DNA of 64,000 bases from Peptoniphilus phoceensis (GCF_001517665.2 NZ_LN999808.1:124001-188000); one strand, 5' to 3'. Positions 44,264 to 53,749 are shown, numbered from the stretch's first letter. Notes: generated by a model not told the origin, from the sequence alone. Program-made: numbers and translations.

Positions 44264-44322
44264 TATCACGCTTTGATAGGTTTTTGTAAAGTTTTTTAGG
44301 AAAATTTTTTATAGTTATTTTT

Positions 44323-45183
44323 TTAATCTTCCTCCAATATTTTCTTCCACTTGTCTAAACTTTCTAATTCTTCTTTTGAAAGTTCAGGATATTTTGGATT
44401 CATTTCCTTAAATTTTTCAACAATAACTTCTGAAACAAGATATCTCGAGAACCACTTTCTGTCTGCTGGCACAATATACCAAGGAGCAATTTTTGTGGAA
44501 GTATTTATTAAAACATCTTCATAAGCCTTCATATAATCGTCAAAATACTTTCTCTCTGTTATATCTGAAGATGCAAATTTCCAATTTTTTTCTGGCCTTA
44601 CGATTCTCTCCATAAGTCTTTCTTTTTGCTCTTCTTTAGAAACATGGAGGAAAAATTTTACAATTTTTGTCCCATTATTTGAAAGATACTCTTCAAAATT
44701 ATTTATTTCTTCAAATCTTTTTTCCCATATATCCTTAGTCACTAAATTTTTTGGGAAAGGCTGGTCTAAGACTAAATTGTGAACTCTTGACACAAGAACA
44801 TCTTCATAGTGACTTCTGTTAAAGATTCCAATTTCTCCACGAGGAGGCAATTCTTTTTCCACTCTCCAAAGATAATCGTGGTCCAATTCATTTTCACTTG
44901 GTTTTTTAAAAGAAACAACTTTTGTGCCCTGTGGATTTACTCCAGTCATTATATTTTTTATTAAGGAGTCCTTACCTGCAGCATCCATAGCTTGAAGAAC
45001 TATTAAAAGTGACTGATTATTTTCTGCATAGAGCTTTTCCTGGAATTCTCTAATTATCTCAATGTTTTTTGGAATTAAAACTTTCTTAACTTCTTTTTTT
45101 TCAAGTTTTCCATTATAAGAAGTTGGAACATCATATAAGTTTAGTTTTTTCTTTTCCTTAACTAAATATTTTTCTGTTTTCAT
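44323..45183 (-). CDS. Polyphosphate kinase 2 family phosphotransferase (paralogue 2)
   Basis: A 286-residue PPK2 protein with LQAMDAAGKDSLIKN as Walker A, FNRSHYEDVLVSRV with the intact NRSHYE, and LMERIVRPEKNWKF as lid. GVNPQGTKVVSFKKPS is characteristic of the polyphosphate:nucleotide phosphotransferase branch. It keeps more consensus residues than the 12636-13496 paralogue and so is the better candidate for the main activity. Overlaps the stop of the alpha/beta hydrolase by one base. Confidence 0.9.
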   Translation of the reverse strand: MKTEKYLVKEKKKLNLYDVPTSYNGKLEKKEVKKVLIPKNIEIIREFQEKLYAENNQSLLIVLQAMDAAGKDSLIKNIMTGVNPQGTKVVSFKKPSENELDHDYLWRVEKELPPRGEIGIFNRSHYEDVLVSRVHNLVLDQPFPKNLVTKDIWEKRFEEINNFEEYLSNNGTKIVKFFLHVSKEEQKERLMERIVRPEKNWKFASSDITERKYFDDYMKAYEDVLINTSTKIAPWYIVPADRKWFSRYLVSEVIVEKFKEMNPKYPELSKEELESLDKWKKILEED

Positions 45184-45956
45184 TAAAATCTCCCGACTTC
45201 CTTAGAAAATTTAATTGATGATTCAATCATTTGAGTAGTAACTTGATGAGCTGTCATTTCAAAAATTTGAAAATCTAAAAGCTTTTTATCTTCATAAACT
45301 TTTTCAATTTCTTTTGCAAAAGATTCTTGCCCAGATGGGTCAATTACGTCATCATCTTTTCCATTGTAAAGGACAAGAGGTCTATCCTTAAAGGCTTCTG
45401 GACTTTCCATTGGATCCATATCTAGGAAAAATTCATTTATCCTAAATTCTCTCTCATCTATTTTTTCTTGATTTATTAACTCGTTTACACCCTTTACAAG
45501 TTCGTGCCAATTATTTATGCCATTGTAGATAAATGCCATCTTCAAATCTTTTTTAAAGGCGTAAAGACCACCGGCAGTTATAGCTCCCATAGAGTGACCT
45601 CCAACTGCAATTTCAGTTCCTGGATAATTTTCTTCTACAAATTTAAAAACAGAAGGTGCTTCTTCGATATTGTGCATGATAACTTTTAAAATATATTTTC
45701 CTTCCACTTCCTCATCTTCATAATCGAGATCTATATCTTTTCTTTCACCGTGATAGCGAGCTTCTGGAAGGATTACTCTATAACCATAGGAAGCAAAAAT
45801 ATTTCCCCTAAAAATTTGTCTTTCCACATCTGAACCCCAACCATGATAAAAAACAAGTGTCTTATTTGTTTTTTCCTTGGGTTCTATTATCACAAGTGGC
45901 ACTTCTCCAACTTTTATTTCTTTTATATCTGAATAATTTGATTTTAAATACTCCAT
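45183..45956 (-). CDS. Alpha/beta hydrolase (S9-like serine hydrolase)
   Basis: A 257-residue hydrolase. FYHGWGSDVERQ is the oxyanion loop, VGGHSMGAITAGG the nucleophile elbow (Ser), YNGKDDDVIDPSG carries the Asp and MTAHQVTTQM the His, so the triad is complete. Similar to the YitV/BD-FAE type of small esterase. Substrate unknown. First gene of a two-gene operon with PPK2. Confidence 0.82.
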   Translation of the reverse strand: MEYLKSNYSDIKEIKVGEVPLVIIEPKEKTNKTLVFYHGWGSDVERQIFRGNIFASYGYRVILPEARYHGERKDIDLDYEDEEVEGKYILKVIMHNIEEAPSVFKFVEENYPGTEIAVGGHSMGAITAGGLYAFKKDLKMAFIYNGINNWHELVKGVNELINQEKIDEREFRINEFFLDMDPMESPEAFKDRPLVLYNGKDDDVIDPSGQESFAKEIEKVYEDKKLLDFQIFEMTAHQVTTQMIESSIKFSKEVGRF

Positions 45957-46022
45957 AATTCACCTCAAATATATTATATCAAAGATATATAAAATTTCTT
46001 GAAGAGTAAAGATAATTCCAAT

Positions 46023-46061
46023 AAAAAAGCAAAGAATTTAATAAAACCAAAAATTCTTTGC
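46023..46061 (-). terminator. Terminator of the trk-ung operon
   Basis: GCAAAGAATTT and AAATTCTTTGC arms (46029-46061) and a minus-strand T-run of six. Confidence 0.85.
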
Positions 46062-46078
46062 TAAAATATTTTTTAATT

Positions 46079-46750
46079 TTATTTAACTTCCCAACTTGGA
46101 GGAGTAATTCCATTTTCCCTTAAAAATTCATTGGCTCTAGAAAAAGGTCTAGATCCAAAAAATCCTCTATTTGCAGAAAGTGGAGATGGGTGAGGCCCTT
46201 CTATAATTAGATGATTTCCATCTTTTATAAATTTTCTGCGGGCTTTTGCATGATTGCCCCAAAGTATAAAAACTACTGGGTCTTCTTTTTCACTAATTTT
46301 TTCTATAACAGCGTTTGTGAAAATTTCCCAGCCAATTTTTGAATGACTCATTGGTTGATGAGCTCTTACTGTTAAGGTCGTGTTTAAAAGCATAATCCCT
46401 TGGTCTGCCCATGATTTTAAATAACCTGTATTTGGAATTTCAAGTCCTAAATCAGAATTTAGTTCCTTGTAAATATTTTTAAGAGAAGGTGGAACCATAA
46501 CTCCCTCTTTAACCGAAAAAGCAAGTCCATGAGCCTGCCCCACATTGTGATAAGGATCTTGACCCAAAATTAAAACCTTTAAATCTTTATAAGAAGTATA
46601 GTGAAAGGCATTAAAAATATCCTCTGCCTTTGGAAAAATTTCATAATTTCTATATTCTTTTATTAAAAGTTTTCTTAGGTCCTTGTAATAATCTTTTTCA
46701 AATTCATCTTGCAGGATTTCCTGCCAATCATTTTTAAAAATTTCTTTCAC
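46079..46750 (-). CDS. ung: Uracil-DNA glycosylase
   Basis: A 223-residue family 1 enzyme that removes uracil from DNA. LILGQDPYHNVGQAHGLAFS contains the catalytic Asp and water-activating loop, LLNTTLTVRAHQPMSH follows, and GPHPSPLSANRGFFGSRPFS has the minor-groove intercalation loop with the catalytic His. Full length. It starts four bases after trkA, so it seems to be the last gene of the trk operon. Confidence 0.96.
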   Translation of the reverse strand: MKEIFKNDWQEILQDEFEKDYYKDLRKLLIKEYRNYEIFPKAEDIFNAFHYTSYKDLKVLILGQDPYHNVGQAHGLAFSVKEGVMVPPSLKNIYKELNSDLGLEIPNTGYLKSWADQGIMLLNTTLTVRAHQPMSHSKIGWEIFTNAVIEKISEKEDPVVFILWGNHAKARRKFIKDGNHLIIEGPHPSPLSANRGFFGSRPFSRANEFLRENGITPPSWEVK

Positions 46751-46754
46751 ATAA

Positions 46755-48122
46755 TCATCTCCTGAAGAAATCGAAGATACTCTTCTTTAAGCTTGGATCG
46801 ATTAACTCTTCCAATTCTTTTCTGCTCTCATTTGTTGAGAAAATTACGAGCCTGTCGCCCTTTTCTATCCTAGTATTTCCCCTTGGTATTACTGCTGAAT
46901 TGTCAAACCTAATTATACCTCCAATAATTATTTCTCTGTGAAGGTTAATTTCAGATAATTTTTTTCCAATGTAGACAAAATCATCTGGGATTTTTATTTC
47001 ATATACTTGTGCCTTTCCACCAAACATATAGTTGACTGCAACTTTCATGTCAGTGTTTATGGCCTTTATTATTTCATTGGCAACAATAACTTTTGGATCT
47101 ATTACCCTATAAATCCCAAGGCTTTCTAAGACTGTATCGTAATTGTTGTCCTTTTGTATAATAATATTTTTAGAAATCCCATGATTTCTAGCTAAAAGAC
47201 CAAGAACAATATTTAATTCATCTGATCCAGTCATAGAAATAAATACTCCATCTTTTGAAATATTTTCTTCTTTAAAAATTTTATCGTTTCTCAGTTTTTT
47301 ATTTACAACAAAAGCTCTATTTAAATTTCTTCTGTATTCTTCAAATTTTTCTCTGTTGGGTTCAATTATCTTTAAATTTATATTGTCAAGATTTGAGATC
47401 ATCCTGTTAAAATTATAATCTCCAGATGCAATTACAACATCCCTTTGGTCTTTCTTTTCTTTGATTTCAAAGTGAGCGTGTTTGAAATTCCTTATATCAA
47501 AGGAAAGCCCCATTAGATAAATATAATCTCCTGTTTTTAAAACTGTTTCACCATCTGGTACAATTAATTCCCCTTCTCTTAGGACGCCAACTACGAGAAT
47601 TGTGGATAGAGAACCAATATCTTTTATTTTTTGATTCTCAAATTCTTCATCCATATCAATATAGTGACCAGTTACTTCAATTTTTCCCTTGCCAAAATAA
47701 TCTGCTTCATAATAATCAGAAGATCCAATTAATTTTGTAACAAGTTTTGCAGTTTCTAAACTTAAATTAAAAATATTTACAATATTTGGAAGAGTGTTTT
47801 TTATAATTCCTATTTCAGAAATATTTTCCATTTCATCAAGACGAAGAATTATTTTTACATCTAAACCCTTAAATATAGATGCCATTATAAGATTTGTCTT
47901 GTCACTGTCTGTGGCAATAATGGCGTAATCATACTTCTCTAAATCATTATTTAAAATAAAAGTTTCATCTAAAACATCTGCCTTTATTATATTTACAGTA
48001 TTTGTAATATTTTCAAAGTTTTTTTCGTTTCTATCTACTATATCAACTTCATATTTTTCAAGACTTAGGGTGTTGGCAATAGTTGAGCCAACTTTTCCTG
48101 AACCTATAATTAAAATCTTCAT
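46755..48122 (-). CDS. trkA: Trk-type potassium uptake regulatory subunit TrkA (copy 2)
   Basis: A 455-residue cytosolic gating subunit with two tandem RCK modules. KILIIGSGKVGSTIANTLS is the first NAD-binding motif and VVIASGDYNFNRMISNLD the second; TrkA_C domains lie near 140-210 and 370-450. Binds NAD(H)/ATP and gates TrkH. Overlaps the end of trkH by one base. This is one of two trkA genes flanking trkH. Confidence 0.93.
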   Translation of the reverse strand: MKILIIGSGKVGSTIANTLSLEKYEVDIVDRNEKNFENITNTVNIIKADVLDETFILNNDLEKYDYAIIATDSDKTNLIMASIFKGLDVKIILRLDEMENISEIGIIKNTLPNIVNIFNLSLETAKLVTKLIGSSDYYEADYFGKGKIEVTGHYIDMDEEFENQKIKDIGSLSTILVVGVLREGELIVPDGETVLKTGDYIYLMGLSFDIRNFKHAHFEIKEKKDQRDVVIASGDYNFNRMISNLDNINLKIIEPNREKFEEYRRNLNRAFVVNKKLRNDKIFKEENISKDGVFISMTGSDELNIVLGLLARNHGISKNIIIQKDNNYDTVLESLGIYRVIDPKVIVANEIIKAINTDMKVAVNYMFGGKAQVYEIKIPDDFVYIGKKLSEINLHREIIIGGIIRFDNSAVIPRGNTRIEKGDRLVIFSTNESRKELEELIDPSLKKSIFDFFRR

Positions 48123-49576
48123 TATAATTTAATAATTTCCTTTCTGTGTCTTCCCCTTGAGAAAAGTGCCAAAATTGTAAAGAATTCAAGCCTTCCTAAG
48201 AGCATAAGTGCACTGAAATACAATTTATAAAAGTCGCTGTAAAAGTAAAAGTTCTTTGTGGGACCAATGTCTCCAAATCCTGGACCAACATTGGATAAGG
48301 TTGTTGCCACTGAAGAAAATCCTGTAATTACGTCTACTCCAGATAAAGTTACAATAGCTGTAGAAAATAAAGCAATTACAAAATAAGTCCCAAGATAAGC
48401 ATTTATTCCAAGGACAACTTCATCAGATAGTGACTTGCCATCTGCTAGTACTGGCAAAACTGCCTTTGGGTGAGTTGCTCTTTTCATTTCTCTTTTAATT
48501 AATTTTAGCAAAATAGAAATTCTTGTTATTTTTATTCCACCGCCAGTTGATCCTGCACAACCACCAAATAACATAAGTATTAGCAAGATGAACTTTGAAA
48601 AACTTGGCCACAATTCATAGTCTGCATTGGCAAAACCAGATGTTGATGAAATTGAAGTTACTTGAAAGGCTGAATCTCTAAAAGCCATCAAAGTTGAAGT
48701 ATAACCATTGGCAAGTAAGTTTATTGTTATTAAGACAATTGATCCAAAAATTATACAAATCCAAAGCTTTAACTCATCATTTTGACGAACTTCTTTAAAT
48801 TTCTTCTTAGAAATTAGAGCATAAATTGCAAAATTTGTCGAACTTAAAAACATAAAAATTGCAAGAATAAAGTGAACTGCATTTCCTTCATAAGACATAA
48901 AGGAATCATTGTAAGATGAAAATCCACCTGTTCCAAGAACACCAAAAGCGTGAACTAATGAGTCAAATACAGACATTCCAGCAATTTTTAAAGCTATAAA
49001 TAGGGCTAAGGTTAAAATAATATAAATTATGTAGAGTCTTTTAGATGATTGAGAAATTCTTGACTCTATTTTTCCTGCCACAGGCCCTGGTGATTCTGCC
49101 TTAAAAATTTGAAAAGCACCAACTCCAAGTTTTGGCAAAAGTCCTACTGTAAAAACCAAAATCCCCATACCACCAATCCAGTGAGTTATGGATCTCCAAA
49201 GTACGACAGACCTTGGAAATGATTCTATTCCAGATATAACTGTAGCTCCTGTTGTAGTAAAACCAGAAACTATTTCAAAAAAAGAATCTACATAAGTCAT
49301 ATCAGCAGAAACAAAAAGTGGAATTGCTCCAATAATGGATACCAATATCCACGATGCTGTTACTGTCAAAATTCCATCTCTTGGCGAAAGAGATCTCTTT
49401 CTTATTTTCAAATTAATTAAAATTAATCCCAAAAAAACTGCTATAGCCATTGGGATTAAAAAACCTTGTGAGGACCCATCCTTTTCTACTAGGCTTAGAC
49501 CTAGAGATGGGGTCATAAAGGCCGTTTCTATTAATAAAATATATCCAAGTATTTTCGCAATCAGCTTATAATTCAT
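48122..49576 (-). CDS. trkH: Trk-type potassium uptake membrane subunit TrkH
   Basis: A 484-residue K+ translocating protein with four M1-P-M2 repeats. Selectivity-loop glycines appear in VSGFTTTGATVISG, GVLGTGGFSSYNDS, SSTSGFANADY and TTLSNVGPGFGDIG. Works with TrkA at the membrane for K+ uptake. It overlaps both neighbouring trkA genes (by 11 and 1 bases), so the three are translationally coupled. Confidence 0.95.
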   Translation of the reverse strand: MNYKLIAKILGYILLIETAFMTPSLGLSLVEKDGSSQGFLIPMAIAVFLGLILINLKIRKRSLSPRDGILTVTASWILVSIIGAIPLFVSADMTYVDSFFEIVSGFTTTGATVISGIESFPRSVVLWRSITHWIGGMGILVFTVGLLPKLGVGAFQIFKAESPGPVAGKIESRISQSSKRLYIIYIILTLALFIALKIAGMSVFDSLVHAFGVLGTGGFSSYNDSFMSYEGNAVHFILAIFMFLSSTNFAIYALISKKKFKEVRQNDELKLWICIIFGSIVLITINLLANGYTSTLMAFRDSAFQVTSISSTSGFANADYELWPSFSKFILLILMLFGGCAGSTGGGIKITRISILLKLIKREMKRATHPKAVLPVLADGKSLSDEVVLGINAYLGTYFVIALFSTAIVTLSGVDVITGFSSVATTLSNVGPGFGDIGPTKNFYFYSDFYKLYFSALMLLGRLEFFTILALFSRGRHRKEIIKL

Positions 49577-50966
49577 CTTTCTTTCCTCGATTCTTAATTG
49601 ACTTTATTGCGTCCTTTAACTTTCCTTCAGATGAAAAAATCTTTTGAACTCTTGGAGCTACTTGGTGCATAGAGAATAAAATAATTCTATCTCCTGATTC
49701 AAGAACTGACTTACCATTTGGAACTAGCATCTTGTTGTCCCTTATTATTGCAATAATTAGTATTCCGTCTGGAAGATTTAAATTTTCAAGAGCCTTTCCA
49801 CAGACAAGGTGTTTTTCTTTTATCATAAGTTCCACACACTCAACTTGACCATTTAAAAGTAGGTGTAGGGCAAGGGAACTCTTTCCCCTAATTTCTTTTA
49901 GCATCTCTGCAGCAGTTATATAAGACGTGTTAAAAACCGCATCAATGTCAAGTTTATCTAAGACCTTGTCATAATTTGTTCTAGAAATTTTGGCAACTGA
50001 CTTATAAATTCCACTTTGCTTTGCCACAAGACTCATAAGTAAATTTGCTTCATCAATTCCCGTTGCTGCGACAAAGGAATCATAAGTGTGGACCATTTCT
50101 TCTTCGAGAATTGCTATGTCAGTTCCATCACCATTTATAATATTGGCATCTGGAACCATTTCCTTTAACTCAAGACATCTTTCCTTGTTTATTTCTACAA
50201 TAGTTACATCTATATTTTCTTTTAAAAGTAACATTGCAAGGTAAAGTCCAGTCTTTCCTCCACCAAGGATCATTGTACTCCTAAGAGATCTAGTCCTATT
50301 TACACCTGTGTGATCCTTGTCAAAAAGCTCTATTTTTTCAGACTTTCCTGCAAGAATTATAACATCATTTTCCTCTAAAACAGTACGACCATTTGGAATA
50401 ATTGCTTCTCCATTTCTAGAAATTGCTGCAATTAATAAATCATTTATATTTTGAATATCCATAATCTTTCTATCTATAAAGTTTGGATCATTTCCAATGT
50501 TAAATTCAACAAGAGAAACTTTTCCACCAGCAAATTCATCAGAATAAAGTTGGTATCTCTTCATCAAATACTTAACTATAGACCTTGCTGTTGCATTGTC
50601 AGGATTTATTATCTTGTCAATTTCTAGTTCTTCTGATATAAAATCAAGATGCTTTCTATATTCAGGATCTCTTACTCTTGCAATTGCATATTTTGCACCA
50701 AGTTTTTTGGAAATTGTGCAAAGTATTACATTGGCTTCGTCATTTGTAGTTGTGGCAACAACATAATCAAATAGAGAAATATCAAGTTCCTCTAAAACGC
50801 CAAAATCCAAAGCATTTGCACAAATACTAAAAACGTCAAGTGAATTTGATATATTTTCAATAACATCTTCGTTGTTGTCCACTACAGTTACTTCATAATC
50901 TTCATCTAGTAGTGAAGCTGCAAGTCTATAGCCTAATTTTCCGGCGCCTACAACTAAAGCCTTCAT
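49566..50966 (-). CDS. trkA: Trk-type potassium uptake regulatory subunit TrkA (copy 1)
   Basis: A 466-residue protein with two RCK modules: KALVVGAGKLGYRLAASLL and TMILGGGKTGLYLAMLLL are its Rossmann loops. TrkA_C domains at about 140-215 and 370-450. Clearly diverged from the copy at 46755-48122. It overlaps trkH by 11 bases and follows the CDF gene at 9 bases, so the CDF-trkA-trkH-trkA-ung run is probably one transcript. Confidence 0.93.
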   Translation of the reverse strand: MKALVVGAGKLGYRLAASLLDEDYEVTVVDNNEDVIENISNSLDVFSICANALDFGVLEELDISLFDYVVATTTNDEANVILCTISKKLGAKYAIARVRDPEYRKHLDFISEELEIDKIINPDNATARSIVKYLMKRYQLYSDEFAGGKVSLVEFNIGNDPNFIDRKIMDIQNINDLLIAAISRNGEAIIPNGRTVLEENDVIILAGKSEKIELFDKDHTGVNRTRSLRSTMILGGGKTGLYLAMLLLKENIDVTIVEINKERCLELKEMVPDANIINGDGTDIAILEEEMVHTYDSFVAATGIDEANLLMSLVAKQSGIYKSVAKISRTNYDKVLDKLDIDAVFNTSYITAAEMLKEIRGKSSLALHLLLNGQVECVELMIKEKHLVCGKALENLNLPDGILIIAIIRDNKMLVPNGKSVLESGDRIILFSMHQVAPRVQKIFSSEGKLKDAIKSIKNRGKKDEL

Positions 50967-50975
50967 ATATTCCTC

Positions 50976-52124
50976 CTAAAAAATCGCATCAAGTTTTACC
51001 ACAAATTCATAATCAGGATAGATGGATTTCAATTTATCTCTTATCTCTATTTTTAGATTTTCTTTTTCATGTACTGTCTTTACAGAATCAGCATTATAGT
51101 CAATATCTATATAAATTTTATTATCTTCAAGGACTATATCGTGAAAAGAATAAATATTAAGTGATTCTCTTATTATTTTTTTTAGTGCCAAAGATACAGA
51201 ATTAACTATTTCATTGCTGCTTCCCTTTGGATCGGCATGAATAATTAATTTTATACCAAGTAAATCAGATATCTCTCTTTCGACTTTATCTACAATATTA
51301 TGAGCTTCTTCTAAGGTCAAATTATAATCTAGAGCAGCATCAATAATTACAATCATATTGTCTGGACCAAAATCTGTCACCATCATGTTGTGAACATTGG
51401 AGATACCGTCATAATTTGAAACTTTTGACTTTATCTCGTGTTTTGTTTCATCACTAAGACCTCGCCCCAATATAATTGAAATTGTTTCATATATTAATGA
51501 AATGGCAGTATATAAGATAAACAAGGCAACTAAAAGTCCCACATATCCATCTAGGAGCTTTCCTGTGAATTTTTCTATTATTATAGAAATAATTACAACT
51601 GAAGTTATAAGAGTGTCACTTAATGAGTCCTTTTCTTGTGCCTTTAAAGTGACAGAATCAATTTTTCTTCCCACATTTGAATATAAGGAAGCCTGCCAAA
51701 ATTTTATTATTATAGTTAAAATTAAAATCACAATAGTGGATTTTGGATAAGATATTTCCACTGGATGTATTATTTTTTCAACTGATGTTTTCAAAAATTG
51801 AAAACCAACGGAAAGTACGATACCAGAAACTACAAGAGAAATCAAATATTCGAGTCTGCCGTGTCCATAAGGATGATCCTTATCTCTTGGTTTAGCAGCA
51901 AGTCTTATACCTAAAATAGAAATAATAGAGCTAATGCAATCAGTTATATTATTTACTGCATCAGATAAAATTGAAATTGATCCAGTAAATATATACAAGA
52001 TAACTTTTAAGACAGCTACAAATATATTTGATAGAAGTCCGAGAAAGGAAGTTTCTTTCGAGATTTTTGCCCTGTCATAGCCATAGGCACTCTTTCCCCT
52101 TTTTAAAATAAGTTTTGCGAGCAT
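50976..52124 (-). CDS. Cation diffusion facilitator (CDF) family metal exporter
   Basis: A 382-residue protein with six membrane helices (about 27-215). ILSDAVNNITDCIS and KDHPYGHGRLEYLISL hold the metal-site Asp and His residues; the C-terminal domain (about 225-300) includes HNMMVTDFGPD and is extended by a further ~80 residues beyond the common length. The metal cannot be told; Mn or Zn are typical. The leader has an extended -10 promoter and a terminator-like hairpin before the gene. First in the trk operon. Confidence 0.88.
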   Translation of the reverse strand: MLAKLILKRGKSAYGYDRAKISKETSFLGLLSNIFVAVLKVILYIFTGSISILSDAVNNITDCISSIISILGIRLAAKPRDKDHPYGHGRLEYLISLVVSGIVLSVGFQFLKTSVEKIIHPVEISYPKSTIVILILTIIIKFWQASLYSNVGRKIDSVTLKAQEKDSLSDTLITSVVIISIIIEKFTGKLLDGYVGLLVALFILYTAISLIYETISIILGRGLSDETKHEIKSKVSNYDGISNVHNMMVTDFGPDNMIVIIDAALDYNLTLEEAHNIVDKVEREISDLLGIKLIIHADPKGSSNEIVNSVSLALKKIIRESLNIYSFHDIVLEDNKIYIDIDYNADSVKTVHEKENLKIEIRDKLKSIYPDYEFVVKLDAIF

Positions 52125-52149
52125 TTATCCTCCAAAAAATTTAATTATA

Positions 52150-52175
52150 AATAAAAATAGGCTAAAAGCCCACTT
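52150..52175 (-). promoter_or_regulatory. Attenuator-like hairpin in the CDF leader
   Basis: AAGTGGGC and GCCTATTT form an 8-bp stem (two G-U pairs) followed by a T-rich tract, between the TGtTATAAT promoter (52201-52209) and the CDF start. The upstream gene has its own terminator at 52277-52306, so this hairpin acts within the leader. Confidence 0.45.
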
Positions 52176-52200
52176 TAAACAGATTTCCTCAGTTACAATC

Positions 52201-52209
52201 ATTATAACA
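52201..52209 (-). promoter_or_regulatory. Extended -10 promoter of the CDF-trk operon
   Basis: TGtTATAAT on the minus strand, about 75 bases before the CDF start codon. Confidence 0.6.
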
Positions 52210-52276
52210 CTAGTAGATTAGTAATAAAAGGAAAAGAAAATAGTTAAAATCCACTGACTAATTTATAACTTATAGA

Positions 52277-52306
52277 TAAAAAAATGCACCAGACTTTCTG
52301 GCACAT
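52277..52306 (-). terminator. Terminator of the proC-DJ-1 unit
   Basis: ATGTGCCAGA with TCTGGTGCAT (52284-52306): two G-U pairs form only in minus-strand RNA, which confirms direction. A T-run follows. Confidence 0.85.
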
Positions 52307-52330
52307 TTTCTAACTTATATTTAAATTAAT

Positions 52331-52897
52331 TTAAATAAACTTTTTAAGCTCTGGAAGAAGTAGGCCTTCTGCAACTTCTTCCGCCTTTTCCTTGGAAGCT
52401 AATATTTCAACTAACTTTACGCCAAGAAGAATGGCAAGAGCTGGACCCATAGAAGTTATAATATTATTATCTTCAACAATTGCTTCATCCACAATATTTT
52501 CTGCCTTAAGCTTATTTTCCACTCCAGGATAGCAAGTGAACTTTTTGTCCTTTAATAAACCCGCAGCATCAAGAACTTGCGGACCAGCACAAATTGCAAT
52601 TACATTTTTCTCTTCATCGTTAAAGACATTGGCACATTCTAGAACTCTTTTATCATTCATTAGATTTGTAGCACCAGGTTGACCTCCTGGTATGTACATG
52701 GCTCTATAATCTTCAATATTAATTTCATCAAAAATCTTATCAGCAAATACCTTTATATCATGAGCCCCTTTTACTTCTGGTCTATCCTTAATTGATACTG
52801 TATCTACTTTTAAATCTGCTCTTCTCAAAACATCAACAATTGTTAGAGCTTCAATTTCTTCAAAACCTTCTGCCAAAAATACCAATAAATCTTTCAT
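52331..52897 (-). CDS. DJ-1/PfpI family protein
   Basis: A 188-residue protein of the DJ-1 superfamily. The reactive Cys is in VIAICAGPQVLDAAG and the N-terminal Glu in FLAEGFEEIEALT. This branch (DJ-1, YajL, ThiJ-like) has been linked to glyoxalase or protein-deglycation activity, which remains debated. It starts nine bases after proC and is probably co-transcribed. Confidence 0.9.
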   Translation of the reverse strand: MKDLLVFLAEGFEEIEALTIVDVLRRADLKVDTVSIKDRPEVKGAHDIKVFADKIFDEINIEDYRAMYIPGGQPGATNLMNDKRVLECANVFNDEEKNVIAICAGPQVLDAAGLLKDKKFTCYPGVENKLKAENIVDEAIVEDNNIITSMGPALAILLGVKLVEILASKEKAEEVAEGLLLPELKKFI

Positions 52898-52906
52898 AAT
52901 GACCTC

Positions 52907-53671
52907 CTATTTGTTCATTATAGAATCCACTGCATTTATAATTGCAGATCTAAAACCATCCTTTTCTAAAGATTTTACTCCCTTAATAGTTGTTCCTGCT
53001 GGTGTTGTAACTTGGTCCTTTAATTCTCCTGGGTGAAGTCCAGATTCTCTTACCATCTTTGCAGAACCTGCCACTGCTTGTGAAATAACTCTATAAGCCA
53101 TATCCCTTTGCATTCCGTGAGAAACCGCTGCATCAGCTGCTGCTTCAATATACATGTAAACATAAGCTGGCATACAACCAGAAACTGCTTCATAAATTTT
53201 AATATTTTTTTCCTCAACAATTTCAGTTTGACCAAAGTTAGATAAAACATCTCTAATTTCTTTTACTTCTTCCTCTGAAATATTTTTTCCAGGACAAATT
53301 CCTGTCATTGAAGATAAAATCTTTGCAGGTGTATTTGGAAGAGCCATCATAAGTTTTTTACCAGGCAAAATTTCTTCAAGCTTTTTAAGATCAAAGGCTG
53401 ATGTAACTGAAATAATAATTTGATTTTCTACATCTTCCTTTATTTTTTCTAAAACTTCAGCATAAACAAAGGGTTTAATTGTAAAAATAATTGCATCAGA
53501 ATTTTTTACAACATCATTTTCTGATTCCATAATATTTGCCTTTTCAAAATCTTTAAAAGATTCTCTCTTTTTCTTATCCATGTCAAAAAGATAAGTTTCT
53601 ATATCATTATTTAAAAGACCGTGTGCCATGGCAGCGCCCATGTTGCCAAGGCCTATAATTCCCATCTTCAT
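52907..53671 (-). CDS. proC: Pyrroline-5-carboxylate reductase
   Basis: A 254-residue NAD(P)H enzyme making proline from pyrroline-5-carboxylate. MGIIGLGNMGAAMAHGLL is the Rossmann motif, LMMALPNTPA the conserved middle block, and LKDQVTTPAGTTIKGVKSLE the C-terminal signature. Slightly shorter than the usual ~270. No proA or proB in the window, so proline may derive from ornithine or arginine. Confidence 0.95.
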   Translation of the reverse strand: MKMGIIGLGNMGAAMAHGLLNNDIETYLFDMDKKKRESFKDFEKANIMESENDVVKNSDAIIFTIKPFVYAEVLEKIKEDVENQIIISVTSAFDLKKLEEILPGKKLMMALPNTPAKILSSMTGICPGKNISEEEVKEIRDVLSNFGQTEIVEEKNIKIYEAVSGCMPAYVYMYIEAAADAAVSHGMQRDMAYRVISQAVAGSAKMVRESGLHPGELKDQVTTPAGTTIKGVKSLEKDGFRSAIINAVDSIMNK

Positions 53672-53749
53672 CTCATCACTCCTTAATTAGATTATACACG
53701 AAATTATTTAAATTTTCATTTTTATGCTATAATTTAAGGCGGTGATTTT

